Assembly (NCBI RefSeq): GCF_902167145.1
Contig: NC_050097.1
Location: forward strand, 45,368,095-45,432,094
From: Zea mays
Taxonomy: Eukaryota > Streptophyta > Magnoliopsida > Poales > Poaceae
Length of the DNA stretch: 64,000 nt
Direction of reading: 5' to 3'
This document shows, piece by piece, positions 12,301 to 23,100 of this stretch (its first letter is position 1; each line of letters opens with the position of its first letter). A program made the position numbers and the translations under genes. Below the pieces are notes generated by a model. It made no database searches. It saw nothing but the letters and a program-made list of their open reading frames with translations, and was not told the origin of the DNA.

Positions 12301-15300
12301 TTGTTTAATGTGCATTGCAATTGCAATTGCTGTCTTAAACGACCCAAGGCCAGCTAGATCAATGTAGCATAACTTTGTCTAATGGTCAATACTTTCTACT
12401 TCTCATAATCATATGCTAGCTCAGTGCAATATAGTATTTCGTATGGCATAATTTCTGTGAAATGCATTTGTTACATAAATCTGACACTGATTACTGATAC
12501 TCTTGTTTCAGGCACTTTATTTTTGCATTCCATTCAGGGAGCAGTTACTGGAATATTATGCAAATAACAAAACTCCAGGTGACGTTGAGGAAAATCTTTT
12601 GACTTGTTTGGCCGACCTTTTTATGCAGGTAACATGTAGATATGATTATACCAAATGATATAAATGACTCTAGAGTGTCGTAATTTCTTGTTGAATTTTG
12701 ACTTTTTTGGGTATCACTTGGACTAGAGGTTGAAACAATGATTCCATAGGTTAACAGCTGTAGTGCTATATCCGAGTTTCTTGTGGTACAAGTGTACAAA
12801 GAATGTATATTTTGTCTTGCTTCGAGGTGATGATACTCATGTAGAGTTTACCCACTGTAAATGAAATAAATCCTTCTCATTTTCTCTATATTTTTATATG
12901 AGCTTATTAGTTCTCGTTATTGACAGATACATTTTTGGCTTAAATATATTAAGAGTTTCAAAATCTCCAATTATCTGGCCCTTTCCTGATAGGATATATG
13001 CTGCATTCCTGCTTACTAACTTTTGTTAGCTGCATTCAAGTTCTAAATATTAACATGTGCAGTATTCTAGCTGTATATGTATAGCTTTCTTTGTATAACA
13101 CTGTCAATAGAGGTCCATTCATGGATATGCTCTTTGCTTGGCACTCCATGTTCCTTATGCTGTTCAATATATTAGTTGTTGGGAAATTAGTTTTGCTTCC
13201 TACTTAGGTTGTCTCCAGCAGATCGTGCATATGGTCGTGCAAAATACTGTTTTACACTTTAGATTGCACTGCTTACATAGTGACGTTTGAAATAGGAGAT
13301 AAGATGGGAGATAGGATGAGTAAGCTGTTGGAGACAACCTTACAGTGAGATAATAGTATACTACTCATATAAACTGAAAACCCACATTCGTGCAACATAG
13401 AACATACCCACTCATGGACGCATCATGCATGCACATGTGGCATGCTTGGATAGCATCACCATTGGGCATTTGGATAATGAATCTCATGCTAAGTCGTACT
13501 TAATGTGAGCTCTGTGATTGTAGCTATAAAATATTTTTTTTGTACTTCCTCTTGCTTTGCAATTGGTTGTTGGACAACTTGCTTAAGGTAATGGGTTCTG
13601 TTCTACTGCTAATTACCTGACATATAATCAATGTATCAAATTGTCTAATCTATCCTAGTCTCCATGGCACCTATCAGCCTGACTAATTGTGACTTATGGT
13701 AGTGCATAACCGATTGCTATAGCACCAATCATCCTGATTTATCACGATTAATCAGATCAGATGACTTGTTAACATTGCATATAATATGATCCTGATGCCA
13801 TTTAAATTTGTATGGTAAATATCTTTGACTTGACATCTTTGTTGTCAATGCATTGTTTCACTTCATGCTTGTGTGTCAGTGTTACTACATAGTGTTTTGT
13901 ATATCACGTGAAACTTCTGCAATCTGCACGATATTGCAAATTGCCACCATAAAGAACGAAGAGGTGAATTAAGAGGTGGTCATTGTGTATCACGTAGATA
14001 AGCCAAGCAAAGAAAAAGACCGGTGTTATTGCTCCAAAACGTTTTGTTCAGAGAGTGAAGAAACAGAATGAGTTGTTTCGCAGCTACATGCACCAGGTAA
14101 TTGGCACCATGTTATAGCAATGTATTTCATCTGATCTGCTGTAGTATGGTTACTATGGTGGTTTCACTGTGTTGGATTGACACAGTAACAAACTGTATAG
14201 CTATATTTACTTTTTTTTAAGTAATGGATATGAGTTATTTTAGTGTAGTGCTGCATGTGCAATATGCCCACATTTTTCTGCTATTGTAGAATGTTTTAGT
14301 TATTATGGTAGCTTGAAAAGCACTCATTTCAGGAATGAATTAGTTTTCATGGTAGCTCCAAAACAGCCACTTCTCTTGACTAAAATGTCTCCATGGTTCC
14401 TTGTAGGATGCACACGAGTTCTTAAATTTTCTTTTGAATGAACTTGTTGATATTCTGGAAAAAGAGTCAAGTGCTGCTAAGGACTCACCCCAATCATCAT
14501 CTCCAGAAAAAGCTCCAAATGGCCCAGTTCAACCTTTAGCCAATGGAGTTAAAAAAGAACCACCAGTTACTCTGGTCCATAAAAATTTCCAGGTGACTGA
14601 ACTATTGAAAAGTGCCTTTTTTATCTTTTCTTCTACATTGAAGTTACCATCATCTTACATGCATACAAATTTTGCCAGGGCATATTGACCAATGAAACAA
14701 GATGCCTAAGATGTGAAACAGTAACTGCAAGGGATGAAACGTTTCTTGATCTTAGTGTTGACATTGAACAAAATAGTTCTATCACAAGCTGCCTGAAAAA
14801 TTTCTGTTCTACAGAGACTTTAAACGCAGAGGATAAATTCTTCTGTGACAAATGCTGCAGGTAACTATACATGTTTCCCTTGGGTTGTATTTATTTGTCA
14901 TCATTAGCAGCATTATTTGCTTTAGAATCATGCCAATTTTTACTGGTCATTGTTATCCTACTTGTTGGGGGCACTTTGTTTTGGTAGATCTCCGCAACAG
15001 CACAAAGAACCCTGACACCTTAGTAACCTTGGTTCCCTCATACAGTTGTTGGACCCAATTTATGCTGTAGATTTTGAAAAATATCATGCTATAGCTACCG
15101 TATGGAAGGGACCATCATCTTGACTTTATAGGGTGTTTGGTTTGAGGAATGAGTTAGTCCATCATCTTCTCATTTCTCACTATTTTTGTTTGGTTTGTGG
15201 AATATAATGAGTTGATCCATCACCACCTCGTTCCTCATAATTAGTTAGTTAGTACTAATATGAGGAATGAGGTCATCCCACCAAATTTGAGGAATGAACC

Positions 15301-15799
15301 CATGATGCACCACCTCAATTTGGATGTAGTGATTCCTTAAACCAAACACCTCCTTAGTTCTTTGTTACTGCTGAACCCCATTATTTGGTCGTATTCCAGT
15401 TTGCAAGAAGCACAGAAGAGAATGAAGATCAAGAAGGCTCCCCACATACTGGTGATCCATCTAAAGCGTTTCAAGTACATTGAGCAGCTTGGCCGGTATA
15501 AGAAGCTTTCATACCGGGTTGTATTCCCCATGGAACTGAAGCTCAGTAATACATCTGACGATGTAGACACTGAGTATTCCCTCTTTGCTGTCGTGGTCCA
15601 TGTTGGAAGTGGCCCCAACCATGGGCACTATGTAAGCCTTGTCAAAAGCCACAACCACTGGTTGTTCTTCGATGACGAAAACGTCGAGATGGTTGAAGAG
15701 CAGACCCTACAAACATTCTTCGGTTCCTCACATGAATACTCAGGCAACACAGACCATGGGTATATCTTGTTTTATGAGGGGCTTGGTGGGAAGAGTTAG
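9305..15799 (+). CDS. UBP3/4-like: Ubiquitin carboxyl-terminal hydrolase, UBP3/UBP4 type (six exons, 366 aa)
   Basis: A cysteine protease of the USP family that removes ubiquitin from conjugates; the Arabidopsis UBP3/UBP4 pair is nuclear and needed for pollen development. Exons: 9305-9421, 12512-12628, 13998-14096, 14407-14592, 14679-14860, 15400-15799. All introns are GT-AG and the joined frame is open (1101 nt). The start ATG at 9305 gives [10 protein letters not shown], matching the family N-terminus; an in-frame ATG two codons earlier (9299) is possible. The Cys box NTCYCNS has catalytic Cys32. Zinc-type CxxC pairs are CLRC and CDKC in exon 5. The His box NHGHYVSL has His310, and the FDD motif has Asp325. 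Length equals the family norm (about 365-371 aa). The gene is convergent with CRY1. Introns 1 and 2 are long and hold SINEs and a MITE; intron 5 holds another MITE. It appears intact. Confidence 0.95.
9897..10196 (-). mobile_element. tRNA-derived SINE, copy 1 (intron 1 of ubiquitin protease gene)
   Basis: On the minus strand it begins with a tRNA-like head: an A-box-like GAGTTGGTTAGGTG and a B-box-like GGTTCAAATCCC, about 45 nt apart. A body of about 200 nt follows, ending GGTCGAGTTCTTT. It is flanked by near-perfect repeats ACTTGTCATTGTAA (9883-9896) and ACTTGTCATTTGTAA (10197-10211), a typical target duplication. It is the same family as the copy at 10725, in opposite orientation. Confidence 0.82.
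10725..11014 (+). mobile_element. tRNA-derived SINE, copy 2 (intron 1, opposite orientation)
   Basis: The head shows the A-box-like TAGCTGAGTTGCTTAGG and the B-box-like GGTTTGACTCCCC. The body matches copy 1 in inverse orientation (shared blocks AGTAGCACTCCTCAGG, AAATCCCCTCGTCTG, GGCTACGGT, TATGGGTGGGGC), and the tail ends GGTTGAGTTTTT. Flanking repeats TTAGGTAGCCAGTTATT (10708-10724) and TTAGGTAGCCAGTAATT (11015-11031) are the target duplication. Confidence 0.82.
13207..13339. mobile_element. Tourist-like MITE in intron 2 (133 bp)
   Basis: Terminal inverted repeats GGTTGTCTCCAGCAG and CTGTTGGAGACAACC are flanked by TTA on both sides (13204-13206 and 13340-13342), the PIF/Harbinger-type target duplication. 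There is no coding capacity. Confidence 0.8.
15129..15353. mobile_element. Tourist-like MITE in intron 5 (225 bp)
   Basis: The ends TAGGGTGTTTGGTTTGAGG and TTAAACCAAACACCTCC are inverted with small mismatches and flanked by TTA (15126-15128 and 15354-15356). Internal direct and inverted GAGGAATGAG/CTCATTCCTC-like repeats are present. It lies about 45 nt upstream of the last exon's splice acceptor. Confidence 0.78.
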
Positions 15800-17755
15800 A
15801 TGGGTTTATTCATCTTCCTTGTTTCTTTTCTCCTTTTCTCTTTGGAGCTTGCAAATTCACTCTTGTGCCTACACAGCTACTATTTCATTACCTCCATGGG
15901 AAACGGGTCAATCGAAGGGGTGTTGTATGAGGTGAGGACGCCAGATTTTGGGTGGTTTCAGTGTACAGGGGATAATGGAATCTAGCTCCAACGATGAAAT
16001 AAGGTGTATTTTTTTTAACTTCTCAGGGCTAAAGAGTTGGACTTTACTATTGAGCACAACGTACATATTTTCCAGTGATCTTGTGCCATGTTTGATTCCC
16101 CCCTTTTCAGTTTAGCGTGCAGTCGATTCATGTAGTTGTATTTTCTGCTTCAAGCCTCCAATGATCCGCCCGTCAGAGGAGGCTTGCTGCACCTGTCAAA
16201 GTCCGTCTAATAGTTTGCATTTGTCGTCAATGTTTGAACGTGTGGTGACTAGTGATGCCAGGTAATCCATGTGTGTTTTGATACTCACGACTGATGGCTG
16301 TTCCTGCGGATCCCTGTCGGGCGCAGTGCTGGCAAGCTGAACGCGCCCCGTTTCCTAGTCGCCCGTCGGCAGCCGCGTCGCGCGGTTTGCAACAGAGACA
16401 CCGGCAGGAAGTTACGTTGTTTGCGCCACATGATCAACGGCTCGACGCAGTCCGGCAGCCTCGCGGCATAGTGATACTGATAGATGCACCACCCATCTCC
16501 GTTTGTAGTATGTAGCATCACGTCCTCTGTAGCGAGAGTGACCAGCCAAGACGAGCTGTAGCATTCGCGCCCACTGTTGATTGACTGCCGTAGCAACTTT
16601 TTTTTTTCAGGAAAGCTGACTAGCAACGTTCCCGCTCATCGCTCTGACGGGGTGCGGTCAGAGCCAGTGCCGTCTGGAGGCTCACGTGAGGCCATCTCGT
16701 CCTTCGCCCACCATAATAATTAAGGTTAACAAGCAGCTCTCAGCTTACTTGGTGGCGCTCGTTCGTTGATAGCATCTTCTTTCTTTCTTTCTTTCTTTCC
16801 ACTTCAATCATCGCGCTTCTGTCTCTTGCGCCTTTCCATGTAGTAAGGCTTTGCCGCAATCAAGTTGATGTGTAAGTAATCGTATATGTGGTATTTGGTA
16901 TCGTGATGTTCCAACAACTGCCAAGTAATCATGATATCAATCCCCTTACCTTTCAATAGCGGGAATTAGAGGGGCATCTATATAGATTGCTCGTGCTGTT
17001 TGGTTCACATATTAGTAACGTAATGGGTAACCAATAATGTTAGATCATGTTTGTTTAAATTCAATTGTAATCGATATCACACTACAAATGGATACCTTCT
17101 TATTCAAATTTGTTATCACCGGTATTCGAGTGTGAATTAATAACATTACCATTTACGTTACATTTCGTGAACCAAACAACACGTGAATTAGAGGAGCTAA
17201 AACCCCCTTACTTTTTAATAGGAATTTTAGCCCTCCAATCCATATGGACCGGCAAACGTGACCATGGTCCATGGTTCATCACTCCTCAGCCCAAAACAGC
17301 AATACAAGACGCATGGAAACTACAACTAACAATATGGTCAGCACAAGGGAATGTACAGTTACGGTTACATACATCACATACCTCCCCCAAAAAAGGCTAA
17401 AAAAATACGGAAAACCTTTGTCGTCTGATCAATAATAGCGACCTTTTTTTTTGGTTGTAAAGCCAACCGCACTATATCGACCACACACGTTCTAGAAGAC
17501 GAGATTTACACAGCTATAGCCACCACAACCAGGAAAAGCCGCCTGGTTTCCATCCCATCAGACTATGGATGAGTAGTTCAGTGGACAATCTACATACGAG
17601 AATCTTCAGCTCGATTAAGTTTGGCCGCACAGAATCTTCTGCTGCTGTCCTGCAGTGCAAGTTTCACCAGATGTTAGACGCGATTTCAGCTACTATTAAT
17701 CATAACAACAACAACAATATTAGTGAGAACAAAATGGGTTACCGTGCATCCGAGC
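15800..17755. other. Convergent intergenic region between UBP and CRY1
   Basis: The UBP 3' UTR begins at 15800; an AATAAG-like signal lies near 15995, but the poly(A) site is not certain. A CTTT microsatellite sits at about 16770-16800. A MITE is at about 16989-17186. Direct repeats of a TTACTTTTNAATAG-GAATTTAG type flank it (about 16945-16975 and 17207-17235), suggesting an older interrupted repeat. The CRY1 3' UTR should occupy the part just below 17756. No further gene is seen. Confidence 0.6.
16988..17186. mobile_element. MITE with TGTTTGGTTCAC terminal repeats
   Basis: The left end GCTCGTGCTGTTTGGTTCAC and right end GTGAACCAAACAACACGTGA are inverted with a few mismatches and lie about 200 bp apart. 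A three-base ATT may flank both sides, but the duplication is not clear, so the superfamily is left open. Confidence 0.6.
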
Positions 17756-20609
17756 TCACGATGACTGCGATAGTTGGCTCCAGTTCATCAGGCGGTGCGA
17801 CTGCGGATGCCTACCCAGATAGCTCCTACTAGAGACGTCAGCTTCGTCGGCGGCGAAGGCGTCCGAATGGCCCGACGCCGCAGGAGGCGACCAGACCGGG
17901 ACCACGGCGCCCTCTCTGCCGGTCCAGCTGCTCGAAGCCTCCGACGCCGACGGAGCAAGCAGAGCATCTCGCCTGTGGTTCCGACGCTGCTGGAAGACGT
18001 CGTGCTGGCGAGCGCCGTTGTTGGTTCTACGCGCAGCTGGCGGGGCTTCGGCTCGGGGGTGGAGATGGAGATGCGCGTGGAACGGAACCTGCGCCCTGGT
18101 GTCCTCCTCCTCGCTGTTCGCTACTACTAGATCGGCGGAGACCTCTGTTCCAGCTCTGTTCAGCGAAGAGGTCGTCATGGTGGGCACCATCTGGTCCCCG
18201 CGCCTCCGGGCAGGCATCGGCACGTGCACGTGCACGTTGGCTGCTGCCTCGGCTGGGGCTGGCTGCCGGTCGACCTCCATCTGCAGCTCTTGAGGGAACA
18301 GGACCTCCGAGGAGTCGCCGAGGCCTTCCTCCGTCCCGTTGTTCATGGTGGCCCTCGACGCCGCCTCCAGCTGCCACATCTCTGACAGGGCCGCTTGCAG
18401 CCTGCCCTTGGCCGCGTCCAGCTCCACTATGGGGAGAGGGTAGTTAGAGCCCAGCTCGATTCCTGCAGCTTGCAGCACGGAGACAGGCGCGTCCCATGGA
18501 TGGTGTATCCACTCCGTCGGCAGCCTTGCGAGCTCAGGAATCCATCGCCGGACGTACTCCCCATGCGGGTCGAACTTGTAGCCTTCAAACTGACATTGAT
18601 TGCCATGACAGTGCATCAGTGTTCAGTATTATCTATCTATCATTACTAGGCGGCGTCGTGTATTCAGAAGCTAAAAAAAAAGGCTGCACGCACGCACCTG
18701 GGGGTTGTCGATGCGGTCAAGCTCCCGGCCATCAGGAAGAGAGCCAGTGATGTACTGCCAGCCCAGCGCATCGCTCTCAAGATCAGCATCCAGTAACGTG
18801 TCCCAAAAGTACTTCATGCCCCATCGCCATGGAAGCTGGAGGACCTTGACGAAGAAGCTTGCCACCACCACACGTATCCGGTCATGCAGCCACCCCGTCG
18901 CCCACAGCTCCCTCATGCCAGCGTCGACGAGCGGGTACCCGGTCCTTCCCTGCCTCCAAATCTTGAAGTAGCTCTCGTCCACCACCCAGGGGAAGAACCT
19001 GAGGTGCGCCAGGAGGGGCCTCTCATGGCTGCTCGGGTGATTGAAGCTCAGGTACCGGGAGTACTCCCGCAGGCCGATGGAACGGAGGAACAGGGTGCAG
19101 CTCTCCTCGGCAGCGTGGTTGCCCTCGTTGCTCCACACGAGCTGCTTCATGCGAACTAGGTGGAAGACCTTGCGCACGCTAAGCTCGCCGAAGTGCAGGT
19201 GAGGCGACAGCAGGGACGTGCTCGCGCTATCGGCCTTCTTGCGGTTCACTGAGTAGTCGGCCAGTGGGCCGTTGAGGAAGGCCGTCAGCGCCTTGTCTGC
19301 GTTCTGCCACCCTGGCGTCCACGCTCGGGCCAGAAGAGCGTTGCTTCCCCTCTCTGACTCGTCCTCAAAGATCAGATCCTCCGATGGGCACATCGATAAG
19401 TCACCTGTTCATAATTCCAGCCAGCCAATCAACTAAAGAGCTAATTCAACATCATCTTGTAGCAGAAGCACAATGTGTCGTCAGTAAGCTATCTGTACAA
19501 GTAGAAGCTAGAAAAATTTAAACTCATAGTCCTTCAAGCACCTGAATTGATCCTCTTCGGGGGCAGAAGCGGTGCAGGGGGGTCATACGGCATGCTGAGG
19601 CACCTGTTCCAGAACGGGTCGAACATGGTGAATGGCTGCCCTTCATCATCGACAACTTCCCATGGCTCGTACAGCAGATCCGAATTGAAAGATTGCACAA
19701 CGATGCCCTCAGCCGCCAGCATCTCCTTCAACCGGCGGTCCCTGACCAGTGAGATCGGGTCTGAAAAGATGGTGACACAGTAAGATGAGATGGACTCAAA
19801 GGCCTAAAGCATCTTCTCTTAGTACCAGGCCAAGCAATTAGTGGAGTGAAAACTAAAGCACTACAGAACTACTATATGTGGAACTTGGCATACCTCAATG
19901 GGATGGACTAGGGAAGCAAAGAACTTTTGTGAGTTAAGGAGACGGCGAAATGCTGGGATTTTACTCAGTTGGCAAGTGGAGGTTTATCAAGACTCAAGGC
20001 TTGAGACCAGGGCTCTTGCTCAACTGGGAAGCAGTTGACATGTGGAGTTACGAGTTCTAATATATCAAGCACAACCTCAATAATATAAAGATCTGCTCGA
20101 CATGGAACAATTCAGATGAATAGTGAAACAAAAAAGAAAGAAACTGCAATTGATTTGTTTTATCTAGTGAAGCCAAGTTCGATAATTGTGTACCAAGGAG
20201 GGGAATCCTGGATACAATCGCTGAGTGATAACAATATAAAAAGAAATCAATAACAATATGAGAGGAAGAATATTTCCTACTGGGTGGAAGCATGGAACAA
20301 ACCGTATAGATGATTGAAGTAGACGTGCGTGGCGCCGGTGTCGCGGACCAGCTGGAGCAGCGCGACGGCGGCGTCGGCCGACCTCCGCGTGACAAGCTTT
20401 CCCGCCCCAAGGCGGCGGAGCGAGGCGTCCAGGTGGTTCAGGCTCTGGCTGATCCACCACCGGGATACGCGGCCGGGGTAGTAAGGGCCCTCCTCCTCTG
20501 GCGACCAGACGTACGCCGGCACCACCTCCCCACCGGCACGCGCCGCCGCCGCGAGCGCCGGGTTGTCCTCCACCCTGAGGTCCCTCCGGAACCACACCAC
20601 GATCCTCAT
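17756..20609 (-). CDS. CRY1: Cryptochrome 1 blue-light photoreceptor (four exons, 688 aa)
   Basis: A flavoprotein blue/UV-A receptor that controls de-etiolation and other light responses. Exons (minus strand): 20609-20303, 19760-19542, 19404-18698, 18589-17756. All introns are GT-AG and phases match (2067 nt). The photolyase homology region starts VVWFRRDLRVEDNPALAA (antenna domain). FAD-binding motifs include WRQGRTGYPLVDAGMREL and DADLESDALGWQY. By spacing to Arabidopsis CRY1, the electron-transfer Trp triad is W315/W368/W391 and the FAD-facing Asp is D387. The C-terminal extension has the DAS elements: DQMVP at 543, an acidic SEEED near 570 and a Ser-rich SASEASSS near 642. Length is close to Arabidopsis CRY1 (681 aa). 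The start at 20609 gives an N-terminus about ten residues shorter; the frame stays open upstream without an obvious ATG. Exon 1 and exon 4 are very GC-rich, as is usual in grasses. The gene appears intact. Confidence 0.95.
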
Positions 20610-20926
20610 CGCCGGGTCCCCGCCGCACAGGGACGTCAGGAAGCCATGGAGCCAGGAATAATGAGTGGTGCGCTGAGACCCACTGCTTTCTTCCTCTTCT
20701 CCCCCGAGATTCCCAAGAACAGTGGAGGAGTGGGCGCACGAGTCGTAGAGTAGTAATTTCCCCCCTACTCTTCTCTTCTCTGATGTTTGCAGTTGGTGCT
20801 TCTGGTTTCTGCTGGGACAGTTCTCGTCCAGTGGAGAAAGAGGCTGTGGATATCAGGATTGCTTGGCTAGGTTTGATCTAACTTTTCTCCTTGTCCATTT
20901 GCCTCCCTGGCCCTCACCGTTTCCCT

Positions 20927-20935
20927 CTATATAAT
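20927..20935 (-). promoter_or_regulatory. Candidate CRY1 TATA box
   Basis: On the minus strand ATTATATAG lies about 320 nt upstream of the CRY1 ATG. That fits a transcription start near 20900 and a 5' UTR of about 290 nt. It is positional inference only. Confidence 0.4.
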
Positions 20936-20949
20936 ATTCCCTACTCTGT

Positions 20950-21253
20950 ATTACAATAGCATTATTATTCCGACAGAGAAAATTAAAGGGGGAGAAATCA
21001 AAATGGTTTGTTAATAGTGGAATTCTCTACTTATCGGCTTTCCCGTGAAATACTAGGCTTTGCTTTCATTGAGATAAGATAACTTCACTTTAAGAACAAA
21101 ACAGGGCTACAAAAACCAAAAAAAAAAGCAAGGATTAAATTTCTCAAAGCAAAAGGCATCCCGTAAAGTTTGGAGCGGCACGTTTGATTATTTTTAGCAA
21201 AAAAATGCTGTGAGTGCCTTTTTCTGCCCACTGTGATCAAAGTAACACAGCTA

Positions 21254-21286
<33 letters not shown>

Positions 21287-23095
21287 CTCTCCAAACAAGT
21301 ATCCTAGCCTTTGCCATTTTCCTTTGGTGCGAATGTTCGACGTCTTCTCTAATAATGCTGGCAAAAAAGAGTCCGTCTTATCTAATGCAAAAAGGCAAGC
21401 TTTATCCAGAAAAAAAATGTCTTCTTGGTTGGTTCAAACCCTTTTTATTGTACCGTTGTAGGGACCACACATCGCCTAACAATGGATTAATAATCGAGCT
21501 TTCACGTTCTAGTTTATCAATGGAGCAACTCCAACTCTCCAAGAGTCTCTTCACATCAATAATAATCTAAAAGATTCTCTCCATATTAACCTTTTTATTG
21601 CCATCCAACTGTTTCTTTTTAGTTAGAATCTCTAATTATTGTCACACTATATTTTGGAGATATATAGAGCCGCGCGTGTTCGTATCTCAGTGAGCAATTC
21701 TGCTCCTACGTTACGTTAGATATAAATCAAAGTACATGATTAATGATAAAACGCAACATATATAGTCCTACCGGATAAGCTCTATATGCAAAGCAGTTCC
21801 TGGATGGGCGGCGCATGGACGTGAGGCGCGTCGGGGGCCCCCCTTTTCTTTCCTTTCCTTTCCTGACAGCGCTGTGCACTTGTGCATGCTTGACCTGTAG
21901 TACTGATCTAAAAAAGGCTTGGGAAACTTGGATGATGGAGCCCGGCTACGCATGGCTGGCCTGGCCTAATGCCTGCCTTTGCATCCAGATCCTCGTGACG
22001 ACGAATATATATATTCGCTGTGGTCGATCGTCTGTAGATGATGATAAGAGAACCTATCTTAACGCATGATCGTTCATGGGTGGCACGCACGTCCAACGGA
22101 CGCGACGCTGTCCTGTCACCTCGTCCTCGTCCTCGTCCTAGTGCCCGGAAAAGCACGAGAGCTAGCGCTGCTGCTCCGAAACAGGGAGGGCTCCTCCTCA
22201 AACTCGTTTCAGTTGCAGACCGCGAACCCCAACGTTGTGCAGTGTTCCGTGTGCGTCGGAGGAGCGGCCGGGGATTAGAGATGGAATGGGTCGATGGGGG
22301 CCCGGCCGCGGATGATGCCCATTCCATTCCATTCCATTCCATTCGGGCGGTCGCTGTTGCCGCCCTTGCGCCTTTTGCGTGGGTGGGCGCATAAAGTCGC
22401 TCGCGACGACGGCGGCGATGCCATCGCCATCTGCCGCGCGCGATTTCATTCCACGATGGGGGAGATAGATGATGGTGCGGCCTGCTCCGTCCGTGTAAGC
22501 ATGTTTAGGATACTTCCACACCTCAGAACAAAAAAAAAATCTAGATTTATTACGTAGTAGCTTCATCAGCTATCCATCTTATCTTTGAAATAGACCTAAT
22601 GCGGCTGCGTCTGTTCTTCTTTCTCCCGGCTACGTGTGGCCACGGCCACGGCTGAGATGGGAGAGCACGCGCGCGGGCGCGGGCGGCCATGCCGCGCGGC
22701 TAGGGCCTGATGGTATATGGTCGGGCGCGGCTAGGGTCTTGGTGGAGCGCGCACATCCGGCCACGGCGGCCTGCGGTTTCGTGCGGGCTAGAGGCGGCGC
22801 GGCCGGAGGTGGGACGGCACGATCGAGTTAGGCCGGCGCCAGCGGCCGGAGGCGCCACGGGCAGGCACAGCGAGGCTGAAGCCTGATGCTGTTCCTGCGG
22901 GCGGCGGTGAAAGCGAGTAACAGCGAGGAAGAAATTGTGGAAATTTGATGCAATCAGTGAAGGGTGCTTCCGGGTTGGCTTCGAATTTGATGCAATCAGT
23001 GTTGTCCAAAGATGTCGGTTGCGCAACTAGCACTCGAGGTTAGTGTGGGAATTGGGCCGGGACAGGCCGGCCCGGTCCGTCATTGTGTTTCGTGT
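20950..23095. other. Upstream region of CRY1, no gene seen
   Basis: It contains a CT microsatellite at about 21252-21290 and an ATTCC tandem (CCATT repeats) at about 22318-22346. The GC-rich stretch at about 22620-22910 has open frames of biased composition only. The last 60 bp are rich in GGCC (GGGCCGGGACAGGCCGG) and continue at 45956 after the gypsy insertion. That places the gypsy target inside an older GC-rich repeat. I recognise no protein. Confidence 0.5.
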
Positions 23096-23100
23096 CAAAT

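Noticed and set aside
17774..18293. Plus-strand ORFs under CRY1 exon 4
   Set aside because: They are antisense shadows of the CRY1 C-terminal extension.
20164..20753. Long antisense and alternative-frame ORFs over CRY1 exon 1
   Set aside because: They are shadows of the GC-rich CRY1 coding sequence; the CRY1 frame carries all conserved motifs.
21252..21290. CT-repeat as a regulatory GAGA element of CRY1
   Set aside because: It lies more than 600 bp upstream of the CRY1 ATG; a simple microsatellite explains it and I have no evidence of function.
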